This document shows positions 1 to 7,790 of a stretch of 64,000 bases of DNA, in pieces. The stretch is from the NCBI RefSeq assembly GCF_023700755.1, contig NZ_JAMKOJ010000003.1, forward strand, positions 62,001 through 126,000, in the 5' to 3' direction. A program made the translations under genes and the position numbers. The stretch is from Allorhizobium sonneratiae (GTDB lineage Bacteria > Pseudomonadota > Alphaproteobacteria > Rhizobiales > Rhizobiaceae). Below the pieces are notes generated by a model. That model was not told where the DNA came from. It was given only the letters and a program-made list of their open reading frames with translations, and ran no database searches. Position 1 is the first letter of the stretch, and every line of letters begins with the position of its first letter.

Positions 1-38
1 TCGCAAGAGGCCGGGCATGATCTGGCTTGTGCCGCAGC

Positions 39-641
39 TTACTTCGTTGCTGCTTCGTACATTTCCAGCACGTAATCCCAGTTGATCAGGCTGTCGACGA
101 AGGCTTCGAGATATTTCGGCCGGGCATTGCGGTAGTCGATATAATAGGAATGTTCCCAGACATCGACGCCGAGAATGGGCGAGGCGCCATGCACCAGCGG
201 GTTTTCGCCGTTCGGTGTCTTCATGATTTCCAGCTTGCCGTTCTTGACGGCAACCCAGGCCCAGCCGGAGCCGAACTGACCGGCACCAGCGGCGGCAAAA
301 TCGGCCTTGAACTTGTCATAACCACCGAGGTCGGAAGCAAAAGCGGCTTCCAGCTTGCCGGGCAGTTTGTTGCCGCCGCCATCCTTTTTCATCCATTTCC
401 AGAAATGGATGTGGTTGTAATGCTGGGCGGCATTGTTGAACAGGCCGGCATTCTTGCCGAAAGACTGCTTGACGACCTCTTCCAGCGACAGGCCTTCAAG
501 ACCGGAATCCTTCAGCAGGTTATTGCCGTTGGTAACATAGGCCTGATGGTGCTTGTCGTGGTGAAATTCCAGCGTTTCCGCCGACATGTAAGGGGCCAGC
601 GCATCATAGGCATAGGGCAGGGCGGGAAGTTCAAAAGCCAT
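39..641 (-). CDS. sodB: Superoxide dismutase, Fe/Mn family
   Basis: Cytosolic enzyme that converts superoxide to hydrogen peroxide and oxygen. The 200-residue length and the opening MAFELPALPY match bacterial SodB. Metal ligands expected for the family are all visible: His27 (in EFHHDKHH), His77 (in AAQHYNHIHFW), Asp160 and His164 (in GVDVWEHSYY). Gln73 in the AAQ segment is at the place that favours iron-type enzymes, but rhizobial enzymes of this group can accept either metal, so the cofactor is not decided here. It is the only full-length reading of the region and ends close to the left edge; the upstream 190 bases to the next gene show no other gene. Confidence 0.97.
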   Translation of the reverse strand: MAFELPALPYAYDALAPYMSAETLEFHHDKHHQAYVTNGNNLLKDSGLEGLSLEEVVKQSFGKNAGLFNNAAQHYNHIHFWKWMKKDGGGNKLPGKLEAAFASDLGGYDKFKADFAAAGAGQFGSGWAWVAVKNGKLEIMKTPNGENPLVHGASPILGVDVWEHSYYIDYRNARPKYLEAFVDSLINWDYVLEMYEAATK

Positions 642-835
642 AACAATATCTCCTCTAGGCTCTAAAGCAGGAAGGGTCGCAGCAGGCTGCTGGATGACGG
701 GAACATAGGAGCGCCGGTGAGAGGTGGCAACCTGCCTGACGGCAATTTCTCGCCCGTCATCGAAGTTTCATGGTGACAATGAAGTCGAAGGGAGGAAGGT
801 TCCATCGTCTGCGGAAAAACCGGAAAATTTCGTGA

Positions 836-1207
836 TTATTCCCAAAAGACATCCGGTTCCGGCAGCGTGTCCACGGCAAAGCCCAGGGCCTGCCGCGCCA
901 TGTGGCATTCCGGGTCGCCGGGCATGCAGTCACGACAGACCTGAGGGCGCACCGTATAGACAGAGCAGCCGACATGCTGGCCCACCACGCCGGTCAGCGC
1001 CGCGCAGCGGATTTTCCCCGCCGCATCGGTGAGAAATTTCATGCCGCTCAGATCGTCGGCCACCAAAGCTTCGGGAATGGCGGCCAGTTGTTCGTCGCTT
1101 TCCAGCGAAAAGCGTGGCCAGTCTGCCTGATAAGCGCAGCAGGCACCGCAGCTCTGGCAATCGAAGATCTCAGGCGGTGAGGTTTCAAGCATGTGATGTG
1201 CTGACAC
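836..1207 (-). CDS. YkgJ-family cysteine cluster protein
   Basis: Small 123-residue protein with a CxxCGACC motif (Cys17, 20, 23, 24) plus further cysteines at 68, 81, 91, 94 and 101, the pattern of the YkgJ/CxxCxxCC family, thought to bind a metal or Fe-S cluster. No pathway is established. It ends with a conserved-looking acidic tail. The gene lies 9 bases downstream of the small membrane-protein gene on the same strand, so the two may be co-transcribed. A second cysteine-cluster protein of a related family (YcgN) is encoded at 27.3 kb. Confidence 0.85.
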   Translation of the reverse strand: MSAHHMLETSPPEIFDCQSCGACCAYQADWPRFSLESDEQLAAIPEALVADDLSGMKFLTDAAGKIRCAALTGVVGQHVGCSVYTVRPQVCRDCMPGDPECHMARQALGFAVDTLPEPDVFWE

Positions 1208-1216
1208 GTTTCCGGA

Positions 1217-1483
1217 TCAGACGAGCCGCTTCGGCGTTGTGCGGGGAAAAAGCATCCGCAGAACGAAAGCCAGCACGGCAAGTGCGAGAAGAAGCGGCCA
1301 GGCGAAAAAGAAAAACAGCAGGCAGGCAACCATGCCCAGCACGAGGACGGCCATGAATATGCCGATCATCGCACCGAACAGGCCAAGCGTTGCGCCGAAA
1401 ACGCCCATCAAGACGGGAAACCAGAAGGGAAAGGTGAAGGCCGCTGCCATCAGGATCAGAAAAATTTCGCCAACAGCCATCAT
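1217..1483 (-). CDS. Small hydrophobic membrane protein
   Basis: An 88-residue protein that is almost entirely hydrophobic, with two or three predicted membrane spans (about residues 5-30, 30-55 and 58-80) and a short basic C-terminus (RTTPKRLV). I do not recognise a named family beyond the small hypothetical membrane proteins common in Rhizobiaceae. It sits just upstream of the YkgJ-type gene on the same strand, 9 bases apart, suggesting one transcript. Codon use looks like the neighbours, which supports it being real; an overlapping longer frame on the same strand has unlikely composition. Confidence 0.65.
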   Translation of the reverse strand: MMAVGEIFLILMAAAFTFPFWFPVLMGVFGATLGLFGAMIGIFMAVLVLGMVACLLFFFFAWPLLLALAVLAFVLRMLFPRTTPKRLV

Positions 1484-1517
1484 TTGGGATCACCCTTGTT
1501 TGTTGTCCCGCAGTCTA

Positions 1518-1566
1518 CTGCATAATTCCTTAAATCGGAAACGATTTAAGGTGAAAATTATGCAGC
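1518..1566. repeat. Palindromic intergenic repeat, imperfect copy
   Basis: Begins CTGCATAATTCCTTAAATCG and ends with the inverted arm, interrupted by a three-base TGA insertion (CGATTTAAGG-TGA-AAATTATGCAG). The same 20-base arm occurs as a perfect palindrome at 59418-59461. It lies between the small membrane-protein gene and the aminotransferase gene. Confidence 0.85.
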
Positions 1567-1581
1567 AGATGACAAGTGTGA

Positions 1582-1621
1582 CGGCGAGTTTTGTGCGCCA
1601 TATTGGGCACACGGCGCTGTA
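1582..1621. repeat. Second palindromic repeat family, degenerate copy
   Basis: Contains TTGTGCGCCATAT and CGGCGCTGTA, shared with the better-preserved copy at 8905-8950. It directly follows the copy of the other repeat family at 1518-1566, so two unrelated elements are nested in one spacer. Confidence 0.65.
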
Positions 1622-1674
1622 GCGCAAAGCCCGATCAGCGTCGAGTCATGCAGGACAGTGCTTTTTGCTTCATG

Positions 1675-2556
1675 TTAAAGATCGCTGCCGCCGCGCGCCC
1701 AGTCCATGTAAAGATCAAGCGCCTTCTTCGCCATTGGCCCCGGCTGATAGGTGCGGTCGTCGAGCCGTGACACCGGCGCCACCTTGGAATAATTGCCGGT
1801 GGTGAACACTTCGTCGGCGTCAAGAAAATCCTTGACCGTCAGCGTTGTCTCGCGGACCTCGAAACCGGACTGGCGCAAAAGGCCGATGATACGCGCCCGG
1901 GTGATGCCCGCCAGAAAGGTGCGGTTGGCGGCGGGGGTGAAGACCACACCATCCTTGACCATGAAGATGTTGGAGGAGGCGGTTTCGGCAACATTGCCAT
2001 TCATGTCGAGCGCCAACGCATTGTCGAAACCGCGGGCGCGCGCTTCCGTGATCATCCGACCGGAATTGGGATAGAGGCAGCCTGCTTTCGCCTCGGTCAT
2101 GGCGCATTCGGGCGAGGGGCGACGGAAGGGCGAGACGGTGAGCGAATGCGGTTTGGCCGTGTTCATGGCCGCCTCGAACAGGCAAAGGGCAAAGCGGGTG
2201 CTGGCCGGATCGGGCGCGACGACGGAAAAGGGCGCGCCATGTTCGCTCCAATACATCGGCTTGATATAAATGGCAGTCTTGCGGTCGAATTTCTTGACGC
2301 CTTCCAACGCCAGTTCGGCAATCTCGTCTGCCGTCATGGTCGGCGTCATGCCCATCGCTTCCGCCGAGCGGTTGACGCGGGCGCAATGCAGGTCGAGATC
2401 GGGCGCAATGCCATCAAACCAGCGCGCCCCGTCAAACACCGTCGAGGCGAGCCACATGGCATGCGACACCGGCCCGATCAGCGGCGGATTGCCGGAAAGC
2501 CATTCTCCCTCGACATAGGTGAAGGTGGGGGTGCGGGCAGATGTATCGACGGGCAT
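1675..2556 (-). CDS. ilvE: Branched-chain amino acid aminotransferase (class IV PLP)
   Basis: Transfers the amino group between glutamate and branched-chain 2-oxo acids, the last step of leucine, isoleucine and valine synthesis and the first of their breakdown. The 293 residues cover the whole class-IV fold. The PLP-binding lysine is Lys157 in TEAKAGCLYPNSG, and the phosphate/glutamate motif is GNVAETASSNIF with Glu191. The C-terminal EVFTTGNYSKVAPV segment is also typical. The substrate could be broader (D-amino acid transaminase belongs to the same fold), but the SGxxL and YPNSGR segments fit the branched-chain group. Monocistronic. Confidence 0.9.
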   Translation of the reverse strand: MPVDTSARTPTFTYVEGEWLSGNPPLIGPVSHAMWLASTVFDGARWFDGIAPDLDLHCARVNRSAEAMGMTPTMTADEIAELALEGVKKFDRKTAIYIKPMYWSEHGAPFSVVAPDPASTRFALCLFEAAMNTAKPHSLTVSPFRRPSPECAMTEAKAGCLYPNSGRMITEARARGFDNALALDMNGNVAETASSNIFMVKDGVVFTPAANRTFLAGITRARIIGLLRQSGFEVRETTLTVKDFLDADEVFTTGNYSKVAPVSRLDDRTYQPGPMAKKALDLYMDWARGGSDL

Positions 2557-2930
2557 TGGGCTCTCCTCAAATCACTCGCTGGCAGAAAAGGGCCGAAGGC
2601 GGACAGGGTCAAGCTGAAAAAGACAATGCTACGCAAAACACAAGAATCCTGCTCTAAAGGCCAGTTTTCTTCAGGAAAATATCGCAAAATCAGTGTTCTG
2701 GCTGATGGGTCGATCAATTTTGATGATGATGCTCGATAATGGCCTGCCGGGTCTCCTGTCTGCGCGCCCGTGTCTTGCAAGATCGACAGCGTTGCAGATC
2801 TGTCATTGCCTGCGAGATTTTTTGTTGCCTGGGCAAACATCTCGTGCCTTTCTGGCAGGAGGGTGTAAACATGGAATTTGCGCAGTGCACACTGTCGGCT
2901 GCAGGTTGTGTTGAAGGCTCAGGAGCGGTC
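2557..2930. other. Intergenic region between ilvE and virK-like gene
   Basis: 374 bases holding the divergent control regions of the aminotransferase and the VirK-like gene. Possible frames here have poor composition. The only clear signal is the AGGAG at 2921-2925 before the VirK start. Confidence 0.5.
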
Positions 2931-3371
2931 ATGATGAAAGCTGGAATAATGGTGTCGTCTTGTTTCGGTCTGGCGCTCATTCCGATGGCGGCGCAGGCAT
3001 CCTCGCCTTTGCCAACGAGCGAGGCGCTCTCCACGGCGCTGATGGCGGGAGAGACCGTCAATGTGGTGGTGGATCTCGGCAAATGCCGCACGGAAACCGA
3101 TCCACCCCGCCCCGGCGCGATGAAGGGTGGCTTGCGGATTTCCTCCTTTCTGGAGCGGCCCGATCATTCGATCAGCTTTTCCGACGATCATCTGACGATC
3201 ACCTCCAAGGACAAGAAGCCGATCTATCAATTTGTCCGTTATACGGTGAAGCCGGATAATACGGTGATCTATTCGATGAAGATCCTCTCGGTCCCGGAAT
3301 ATAAATCGGAAGGCGGCGTGTTCGCCTATCGCTGTAAACTGGGCGATGGTGTGCGGTTTTTCACGCCCTGA
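2931..3371 (+). CDS. VirK-family secreted protein
   Basis: A 146-residue protein starting with a signal peptide (MMKAGIMVSSCFGLALIPMA, cleavage likely after AQA). The mature part carries the VirK signature: a first cysteine in VVDLGKC, the DHLTITSKDKKP strand, and a second cysteine in FAYRCKLGDG. VirK was first seen as a virulence-induced gene on the Agrobacterium Ti plasmid; its biochemical role is unknown. Chromosomal homologues are common in rhizobia, so virulence cannot be inferred. The start at 2931 is chosen because AGGAG precedes it by five bases and it begins the signal peptide; the frame is open further upstream without a signal. Its end overlaps the convergent AraC-type gene by 11 bases. 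Confidence 0.8.
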   Translation: MMKAGIMVSSCFGLALIPMAAQASSPLPTSEALSTALMAGETVNVVVDLGKCRTETDPPRPGAMKGGLRISSFLERPDHSISFSDDHLTITSKDKKPIYQFVRYTVKPDNTVIYSMKILSVPEYKSEGGVFAYRCKLGDGVRFFTP

Positions 3372-4437
3372 TCCCGGGTTCTCCTCCGTTGCGGTCAAAC
3401 GCATCACGACGCTTGCGCCATTGGCTGGGATTTTCGCCTGTCACCCGTAGAAATTCGCGGTTGAAATTGGATTTGGTCATGAAGCCCGCCTCCAGCATGA
3501 TCCTTGTGACCGGCTCCTGTGTCTCCTGAAGCAGCCGGCAGGCCTCGGCAATGCGGTGATTGTTGACATAATGGGAGAGGCTCATGCCATGCACCCGGTT
3601 GACCGCCTGGGAGACGGCTCGCACCGGCTGGCCAAGACGGCGCGCCAGTTTGCGCAGGTTGAGGTCCATATCCTTGTAAAGCTGCTGCTCTGCCATCAGC
3701 CTGTCCAGCGCTTTCGCCAGTTGTTGATCTTCAGCCGTCGGCGCGCGTTCATCCGGCAGGTCGCTTGGTGTGACCTCCGCGACCTCCTCCTGCTCCTCGC
3801 CGGAGACCGTTTCACCCTGCGCCTGCACGGCGGCAAGGCCGATGATCAGCAGGACGATCGTTGTAAAGCCGGAGATGATGAGCGGTGCCTGCCGGCCCGA
3901 GGCAAAGGCGAAATCCAGACTGATGGCCAGATCGGATATGGCTGAGGCAATCAGCGAAGCGGCCATCAAAAGCAGCGCTCGATAGGAGCGGATCATGCCA
4001 TCGAGACGGGATGCGCCCAGCGCCTCCGGCCCCTGCCGCGCCAGCCACAGCAGCGCCAATCCATAGCCGAGAAAAGTGAGGATGATCACCAGATCGATCG
4101 GCCCGCCATCGAAGACCAGCAGGACCAGCACCAGAGATGACGGAATGGCGTGCAGGAGATCGCGCCAGCGAAGCCGCGATCCCGCCTCCGTCAGGCTTTG
4201 GAAGGCGATAAAGCTGAGCGGTGGAATGATCGCCGCCAGCACCGGCATCACCGAGCGCACCGCCATGACATCGTAGCCCCAGCGCAGGCCGACGACGATG
4301 GACTGCACGCACATGATGAGCAACAGCCAGAAGAAGGGGGATTGCAGGGCAAGCCGCGGCTCGTCCTGCCGGATCATGCGCAGCAGAAACGTCAGAAACA
4401 GCAAGGCAACGACAAAGGAGAGCGGCAGAAAGATCAT
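3361..4437 (-). CDS. Membrane-anchored AraC-family transcriptional regulator
   Basis: A 358-residue protein in two parts. Residues 1 to about 220 contain roughly seven hydrophobic segments, and residues about 255-350 form an AraC-type double helix-turn-helix (the second helix pair includes ITRIMLEAGFMTKSNFNREF, then GENPSQWRKRRDAF). A short acidic linker joins them. Such 7TM-AraC proteins sense something in or near the membrane and control a few nearby genes. It is divergent from the exported-protein gene at 4576 and overlaps the VirK-like gene tail to tail. ATG at 4437 is preferred to the TTG six bases upstream, though neither has a clear ribosome site. Confidence 0.85.
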   Translation of the reverse strand: MIFLPLSFVVALLFLTFLLRMIRQDEPRLALQSPFFWLLLIMCVQSIVVGLRWGYDVMAVRSVMPVLAAIIPPLSFIAFQSLTEAGSRLRWRDLLHAIPSSLVLVLLVFDGGPIDLVIILTFLGYGLALLWLARQGPEALGASRLDGMIRSYRALLLMAASLIASAISDLAISLDFAFASGRQAPLIISGFTTIVLLIIGLAAVQAQGETVSGEEQEEVAEVTPSDLPDERAPTAEDQQLAKALDRLMAEQQLYKDMDLNLRKLARRLGQPVRAVSQAVNRVHGMSLSHYVNNHRIAEACRLLQETQEPVTRIMLEAGFMTKSNFNREFLRVTGENPSQWRKRRDAFDRNGGEPGIRA

Positions 4438-4575
4438 CGGCAACCGGCAAAGACGGGAAGGGTGAGGCGACCATGACCTTTATCGCAATCGGCGGCGACC
4501 TGAAACAGGATCAAGGTCGCAGATTTCCGGGCAGAACTGCAGAAAGACGGCAGAGTTTGCACAGGAGCTTCCCCC

Positions 4576-5319
4576 ATGAAAAAACGCCGTCTTCTTCTCA
4601 CCTGCCTTGCCGTTGTCGTCGCCTTCAGCGCAGTCGACGGGCTGGTCAGCCTGATCGGGCGCGATGTTGCCCTCGGTCAGCCGCTTGATCTCGACACGAT
4701 CGACCATGTCCGCATCGAAGGAGGGGCAAGCCGCCTCATTCTCACCACGCAAAGCGGACAGCCCTATGATGCCAGCCTCACCGGCCATCGCGAAGGCTGG
4801 GGCGCCATGTGGTATTCCGGCTGGTATGGCGATGATTGCACCGGGCGTGGCCGGATGCATCGTGAGGGCGACACGCTGGTGGTCGAAACCGATCCCGCTT
4901 TTGCCAGCCGCTTTTTCGACTGGTCGGACTGCACGGTAACCTTGCGCGCCAATCTCAAGCCGGAAACGGCGGTCACGATCCGCCAGCAGGCCTCGAAAAT
5001 GACGTTGAACGGTGATTTTTCCGCAGTCGATGTCACTGCCGATGCCGGTGATTTCAGTCTGCGCGGCCATGCCGACACGCTGGATCTGTCGGGGGCTGCA
5101 CTCAGGGTGCGCGCTTTTTATGAAAGCGTGCGACAGAACGAGACGCTGATGTTGACCGGCAGCATGATGGATATCGGCCTGCATTTTCTGACGCCGACAC
5201 CTGTCAGCGTGCTGACCGAGGCAACCGCCTCCTATATCGACAATACGCTCGGCAACACAGCCGGAGCCAGGCCGCAGATCACCATCAAGGGGCAGATGGT
5301 GCGCGCCCGCATCGACTGA
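4576..5319 (+). CDS. Exported protein, DUF4097-like beta repeat
   Basis: A 247-residue protein with an N-terminal signal or anchor (MKKRRLLLTCLAVVVAFSAV), followed by a Trp/Gly-rich patch (WGAMWYSGWYGDD) and then repeated short beta strands such as KMTLNGDFSAVDVTADAGDFSLRG, which resemble the DUF4097 or head-GIN type of putative surface or periplasmic beta protein. Two cysteines (in GDDCTGRG and WSDCTVTL) may form a disulphide. Start supported by AGGAG eight bases upstream. It is divergent from the membrane-anchored AraC regulator with 138 bases between, so it is a plausible target of that regulator. Function unknown. Confidence 0.65.
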   Translation: MKKRRLLLTCLAVVVAFSAVDGLVSLIGRDVALGQPLDLDTIDHVRIEGGASRLILTTQSGQPYDASLTGHREGWGAMWYSGWYGDDCTGRGRMHREGDTLVVETDPAFASRFFDWSDCTVTLRANLKPETAVTIRQQASKMTLNGDFSAVDVTADAGDFSLRGHADTLDLSGAALRVRAFYESVRQNETLMLTGSMMDIGLHFLTPTPVSVLTEATASYIDNTLGNTAGARPQITIKGQMVRARID

Positions 5320-5325
5320 CGGGGC

Positions 5326-5844
5326 TCACTCAGTCAGGGTGGAAAGCTTGAGCTCCATCATTGCCAGATCGAGCCAGCGGCCAAACTTGATACCGACCTC
5401 ACGGTGAATGCCGACCAGGTGGAAGCCGAGCTTCTCATGCAGGGCGATCGAGGCGCGATTTTCCGCCTCGATCGCGCCGATCATCACATGGACGCCGCCG
5501 GCTTTCGCCTTTTCGATCAGCGCCTGCATCAGGCTTTTTCCGATGCCGCCGCCGCGCTGATCCTTCTCGACATAGACAGAATGCTCGACCGTGTGGCGAT
5601 AGCCATCATGCGGCCGCCAGTCGCCATAGGAGGCATAGCCGACAACGCTGCCCTGCCGTTCGGCCACCAGCACTGGAAAGCCTCTGGCGCGGCGTTGCTC
5701 CATCCAGACGCGGCGATTGTCGAGATCGACCAGCACCTCGTTCCAGATGGCAGTGCTCGTTTCGACGGCATGGTTATAGATATCGCGGATCGGACCGAGA
5801 TCGGTTTCGACGGCATCGCGGATCACGAGAGGCTGCATGGTCAT
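5326..5844 (-). CDS. GNAT acetyltransferase, phosphinothricin/methionine sulfoximine type
   Basis: A 172-residue single-domain GNAT enzyme. It opens with IRDAVETDLGPIRDIYNHAV and has the acetyl-CoA loop DQRGGGIGKSLMQALI. The string SVYVEKDQRGGGIGKSLM and the later ENRASIALHEKLGFHLVG are characteristic of the Pat/MddA group, which acetylates phosphinothricin, methionine sulfoximine or related amino acid analogues. Exact substrate cannot be read from sequence. Its start overlaps the end of the hemolysin III gene by four bases, so the two are translationally coupled. Confidence 0.88.
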   Translation of the reverse strand: MTMQPLVIRDAVETDLGPIRDIYNHAVETSTAIWNEVLVDLDNRRVWMEQRRARGFPVLVAERQGSVVGYASYGDWRPHDGYRHTVEHSVYVEKDQRGGGIGKSLMQALIEKAKAGGVHVMIGAIEAENRASIALHEKLGFHLVGIHREVGIKFGRWLDLAMMELKLSTLTE

Positions 5845-6518
5845 GATCCGATAGCCGTCAGCACGGCGGAATAATGCACCGCGGCCGCAACGACGACGAA
5901 GCCGTGCCAGATGGCGTTCTGATAGGGCAGTTTTTCCCAGATATGGAAAATCACGCCTGCCGAATAGAGCACCCCACCGACGACGATCAGTACCATGGTC
6001 ACGGGCGGGAGGTAACGGGAAATCGGTTCTGCCGCCATCACACCGCTCCAGCCCATGGCGAGATAGAGCAGAATGGCCAGACGGTCATAGCGGCCTGGAT
6101 AGCGGCATTTGATCACGATGCCGGTGATTGCCACCACCCAGATGCCGACCAGCATGGCGAAAATCCACGGGTCGCTGGCGCCGCGCTCGAGAAAGGGCGT
6201 GTAAGTGGCGGCGATCAGCACGAAAATGGCGGAATGATCGAGCCGGCGCAGATAGGATTTCACCCTGGAGCGCGGCCACATATTGTAGGTAAAGGAACAG
6301 CCCAGCGCCAGAACCAGACCGAGGCCGTAAATCCAGCTCGCAGCGATTTCGCCATAGGAGGTATAGACGGTGGCATAGAAGATCAGCGCCGTCACGCCGA
6401 TCAACGCCAGCACGACGCCAACGCCATGCACGATGCCGTCAGCCACCAGTTCGGAAAAATCATAATGTCGCCCGAAGCGAAACTCTTCGGTCATGGGATT
6501 TGCCTGCCTGTCATCCAT
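5841..6518 (-). CDS. Hemolysin III family (PAQR) membrane protein
   Basis: A 225-residue integral membrane protein with about seven hydrophobic spans. Family marks are the N-terminal DFSELVADGIVHGVGVVLAL, the LRRLDHSAIFVLIAATYTPF segment carrying conserved histidine and serine, and the C-terminal IFHIWEKLPYQNAIWHGFVV with two histidines, which in PAQR proteins are thought to bind zinc. Despite the name, hemolytic activity is not established for most members; a role in membrane homeostasis is more likely. First gene of a two-gene unit with the acetyltransferase. An alternative start eight codons inside (at 6494) is possible. Confidence 0.88.
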   Translation of the reverse strand: MDDRQANPMTEEFRFGRHYDFSELVADGIVHGVGVVLALIGVTALIFYATVYTSYGEIAASWIYGLGLVLALGCSFTYNMWPRSRVKSYLRRLDHSAIFVLIAATYTPFLERGASDPWIFAMLVGIWVVAITGIVIKCRYPGRYDRLAILLYLAMGWSGVMAAEPISRYLPPVTMVLIVVGGVLYSAGVIFHIWEKLPYQNAIWHGFVVVAAAVHYSAVLTAIGS

Positions 6519-6769
6519 CTCGTGTTCATTCCGTCATGATGCGGGAAAGCGCCAGCCGTTTCAAGCCGGTCAGGTGAAACACTATAATGGCGATTTCAGA
6601 ACGGCAGATGAACGGGCCTGCCTTTTTTGCGCCGCAACAGATCACGCCTTTGCGAGCAGCCCTGATGGGGCACAAGTCATACATTATATGTACTCTGTTT
6701 AAGTCTAACTTTAACGAAACCTGCTATTCTTCAGCCCTGTTTGCCCCAAGCCACCGGAACGACACGCGC

Positions 6770-7150
6770 ATGCGCTACACGGTTTTAGCCACCTTCATGG
6801 CGCTGATTGCCTATAACTGGTTCTTCATCAAGGTGGCGCTGGCGCGTCGCCAATTCAACATCAAGGCGCCGAAAATCACTGGCGATGAGGCTTTCGAGCG
6901 GATTTTCCGGGTGCAGCAAAACACAGCCGAACAGTTGGTTTTCTTTCTGCCGTCGCTGTGGCTGTGCGGTTTTTACACCTCGGATCCCTTGGCCGGTCTC
7001 TTCGGCCTGATCTGGACGGCGGCACGGGTGCTGTATGCCGCCGATGCCTATGCCAGCAGTGGCAGGCATGGCTACGGAGCGATGATCTCCTGGTGTGTCG
7101 CCTTCATGCTTTTGATTGGCGGCACGATCGGTGCCTTGCTGGCTGGCTGA
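6770..7150 (+). CDS. MAPEG family membrane protein
   Basis: A 126-residue protein with about four membrane spans, matching the MAPEG family (membrane-associated proteins in eicosanoid and glutathione metabolism). Key segments are ALARRQFNIKAP, FERIFRVQQNTAEQLVFFLP and RVLYAADAYASSG, where the ERxxRVQxNTxEQ motif is the family hallmark for glutathione binding. Bacterial members are often glutathione transferases or of unknown substrate. The start at 6770 is chosen by homology; the frame is open upstream for 61 codons with no membrane or family character. Confidence 0.85.
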   Translation: MRYTVLATFMALIAYNWFFIKVALARRQFNIKAPKITGDEAFERIFRVQQNTAEQLVFFLPSLWLCGFYTSDPLAGLFGLIWTAARVLYAADAYASSGRHGYGAMISWCVAFMLLIGGTIGALLAG

Positions 7151-7162
7151 CAGGCCTCTTTT

Positions 7163-7573
7163 TCAGCGATCGACCAGAACCGAGCATTCGGCATGGCGCA
7201 CGACCCGGTCTGCGGTTGCGCCAAGAAGATAGTTGGAAAAATCCGGCACATGCGAGGCAATGACGATCAGATCAGCCTTATGTTCGTTGGCCGCCGCCAG
7301 GATTTCATGGGCAGGCGGACCGATCCGAACTTCCACGGTTGCGGCAATGCCGCTACGGGCTTTCAGATCCTCCAGTCTGGCTTTGCTATCCGCTACGGCG
7401 CCTTCGAGAATATCCTGCGGAATATCGATGGTCAGATAGGCCGGAACCGGCTCGACCACGCTCAACAGCACGATCTCGCCGCCATCGTTCAAAAGGGCCG
7501 CCGCCCGTTTCAAAATAGATCCGCCCCGCTCGATCTTGTCGCAATCCACCGGCACAATGATCTTGCCATACAT
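7163..7573 (-). CDS. Universal stress protein (UspA family)
   Basis: A single-domain Usp of 136 residues: N-terminal MYGKIIVPVD, a central AHEILAAANEHKADLIVIASH and a C-terminal GATADRVVRHAECSVLV, where G-x-T-A-x2-V-x-R-x-A-x-C-S-V-L-V is the usual terminal strand. The ATP-binding G-2x-G-9x-G-S/T motif is altered here (SHVPDFSNYLLGATADRV), so nucleotide binding is uncertain. A perfect FNR/FixK palindrome lies 61 bases upstream of the start codon, suggesting induction at low oxygen, as seen for usp genes in other rhizobia. Confidence 0.9.
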   Translation of the reverse strand: MYGKIIVPVDCDKIERGGSILKRAAALLNDGGEIVLLSVVEPVPAYLTIDIPQDILEGAVADSKARLEDLKARSGIAATVEVRIGPPAHEILAAANEHKADLIVIASHVPDFSNYLLGATADRVVRHAECSVLVDR

Positions 7574-7633
7574 GACACATCTCCTGCTTTTTTACGTCTG
7601 TCATGATCATGACGCCGATCGCCCTGCGCCGTA

Positions 7634-7647
7634 TTGATTCTGATCAA
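7634..7647. promoter_or_regulatory. FNR/FixK-type binding site
   Basis: TTGATTCTGATCAA matches the consensus TTGAT-N4-ATCAA at all ten defined positions. It lies 61-74 bases before the start codon of the universal stress gene and about 145 bases before the VOC gene on the other strand. Position relative to the stress gene suits activation by an FNR/FixK/FnrN regulator. Confidence 0.8.
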
Positions 7648-7790
7648 GACAAAGGGTTGTCTTCAAAAGATGAACAATCTTGCTACCAAACCTTATCTTT
7701 AGAAAACAGTTTATCATGCTATATCTATAGCATCTGCTGACATGCTTATGTTTCAAGGACTTGTGCAGGATAAACCCGAAAGGTCATGCC

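Noticed and set aside
6700-6718. CtrA-like TTAA...TTAAC before the MAPEG gene
   Set aside because: The two halves are separated by eight bases instead of seven, so it does not meet the consensus.
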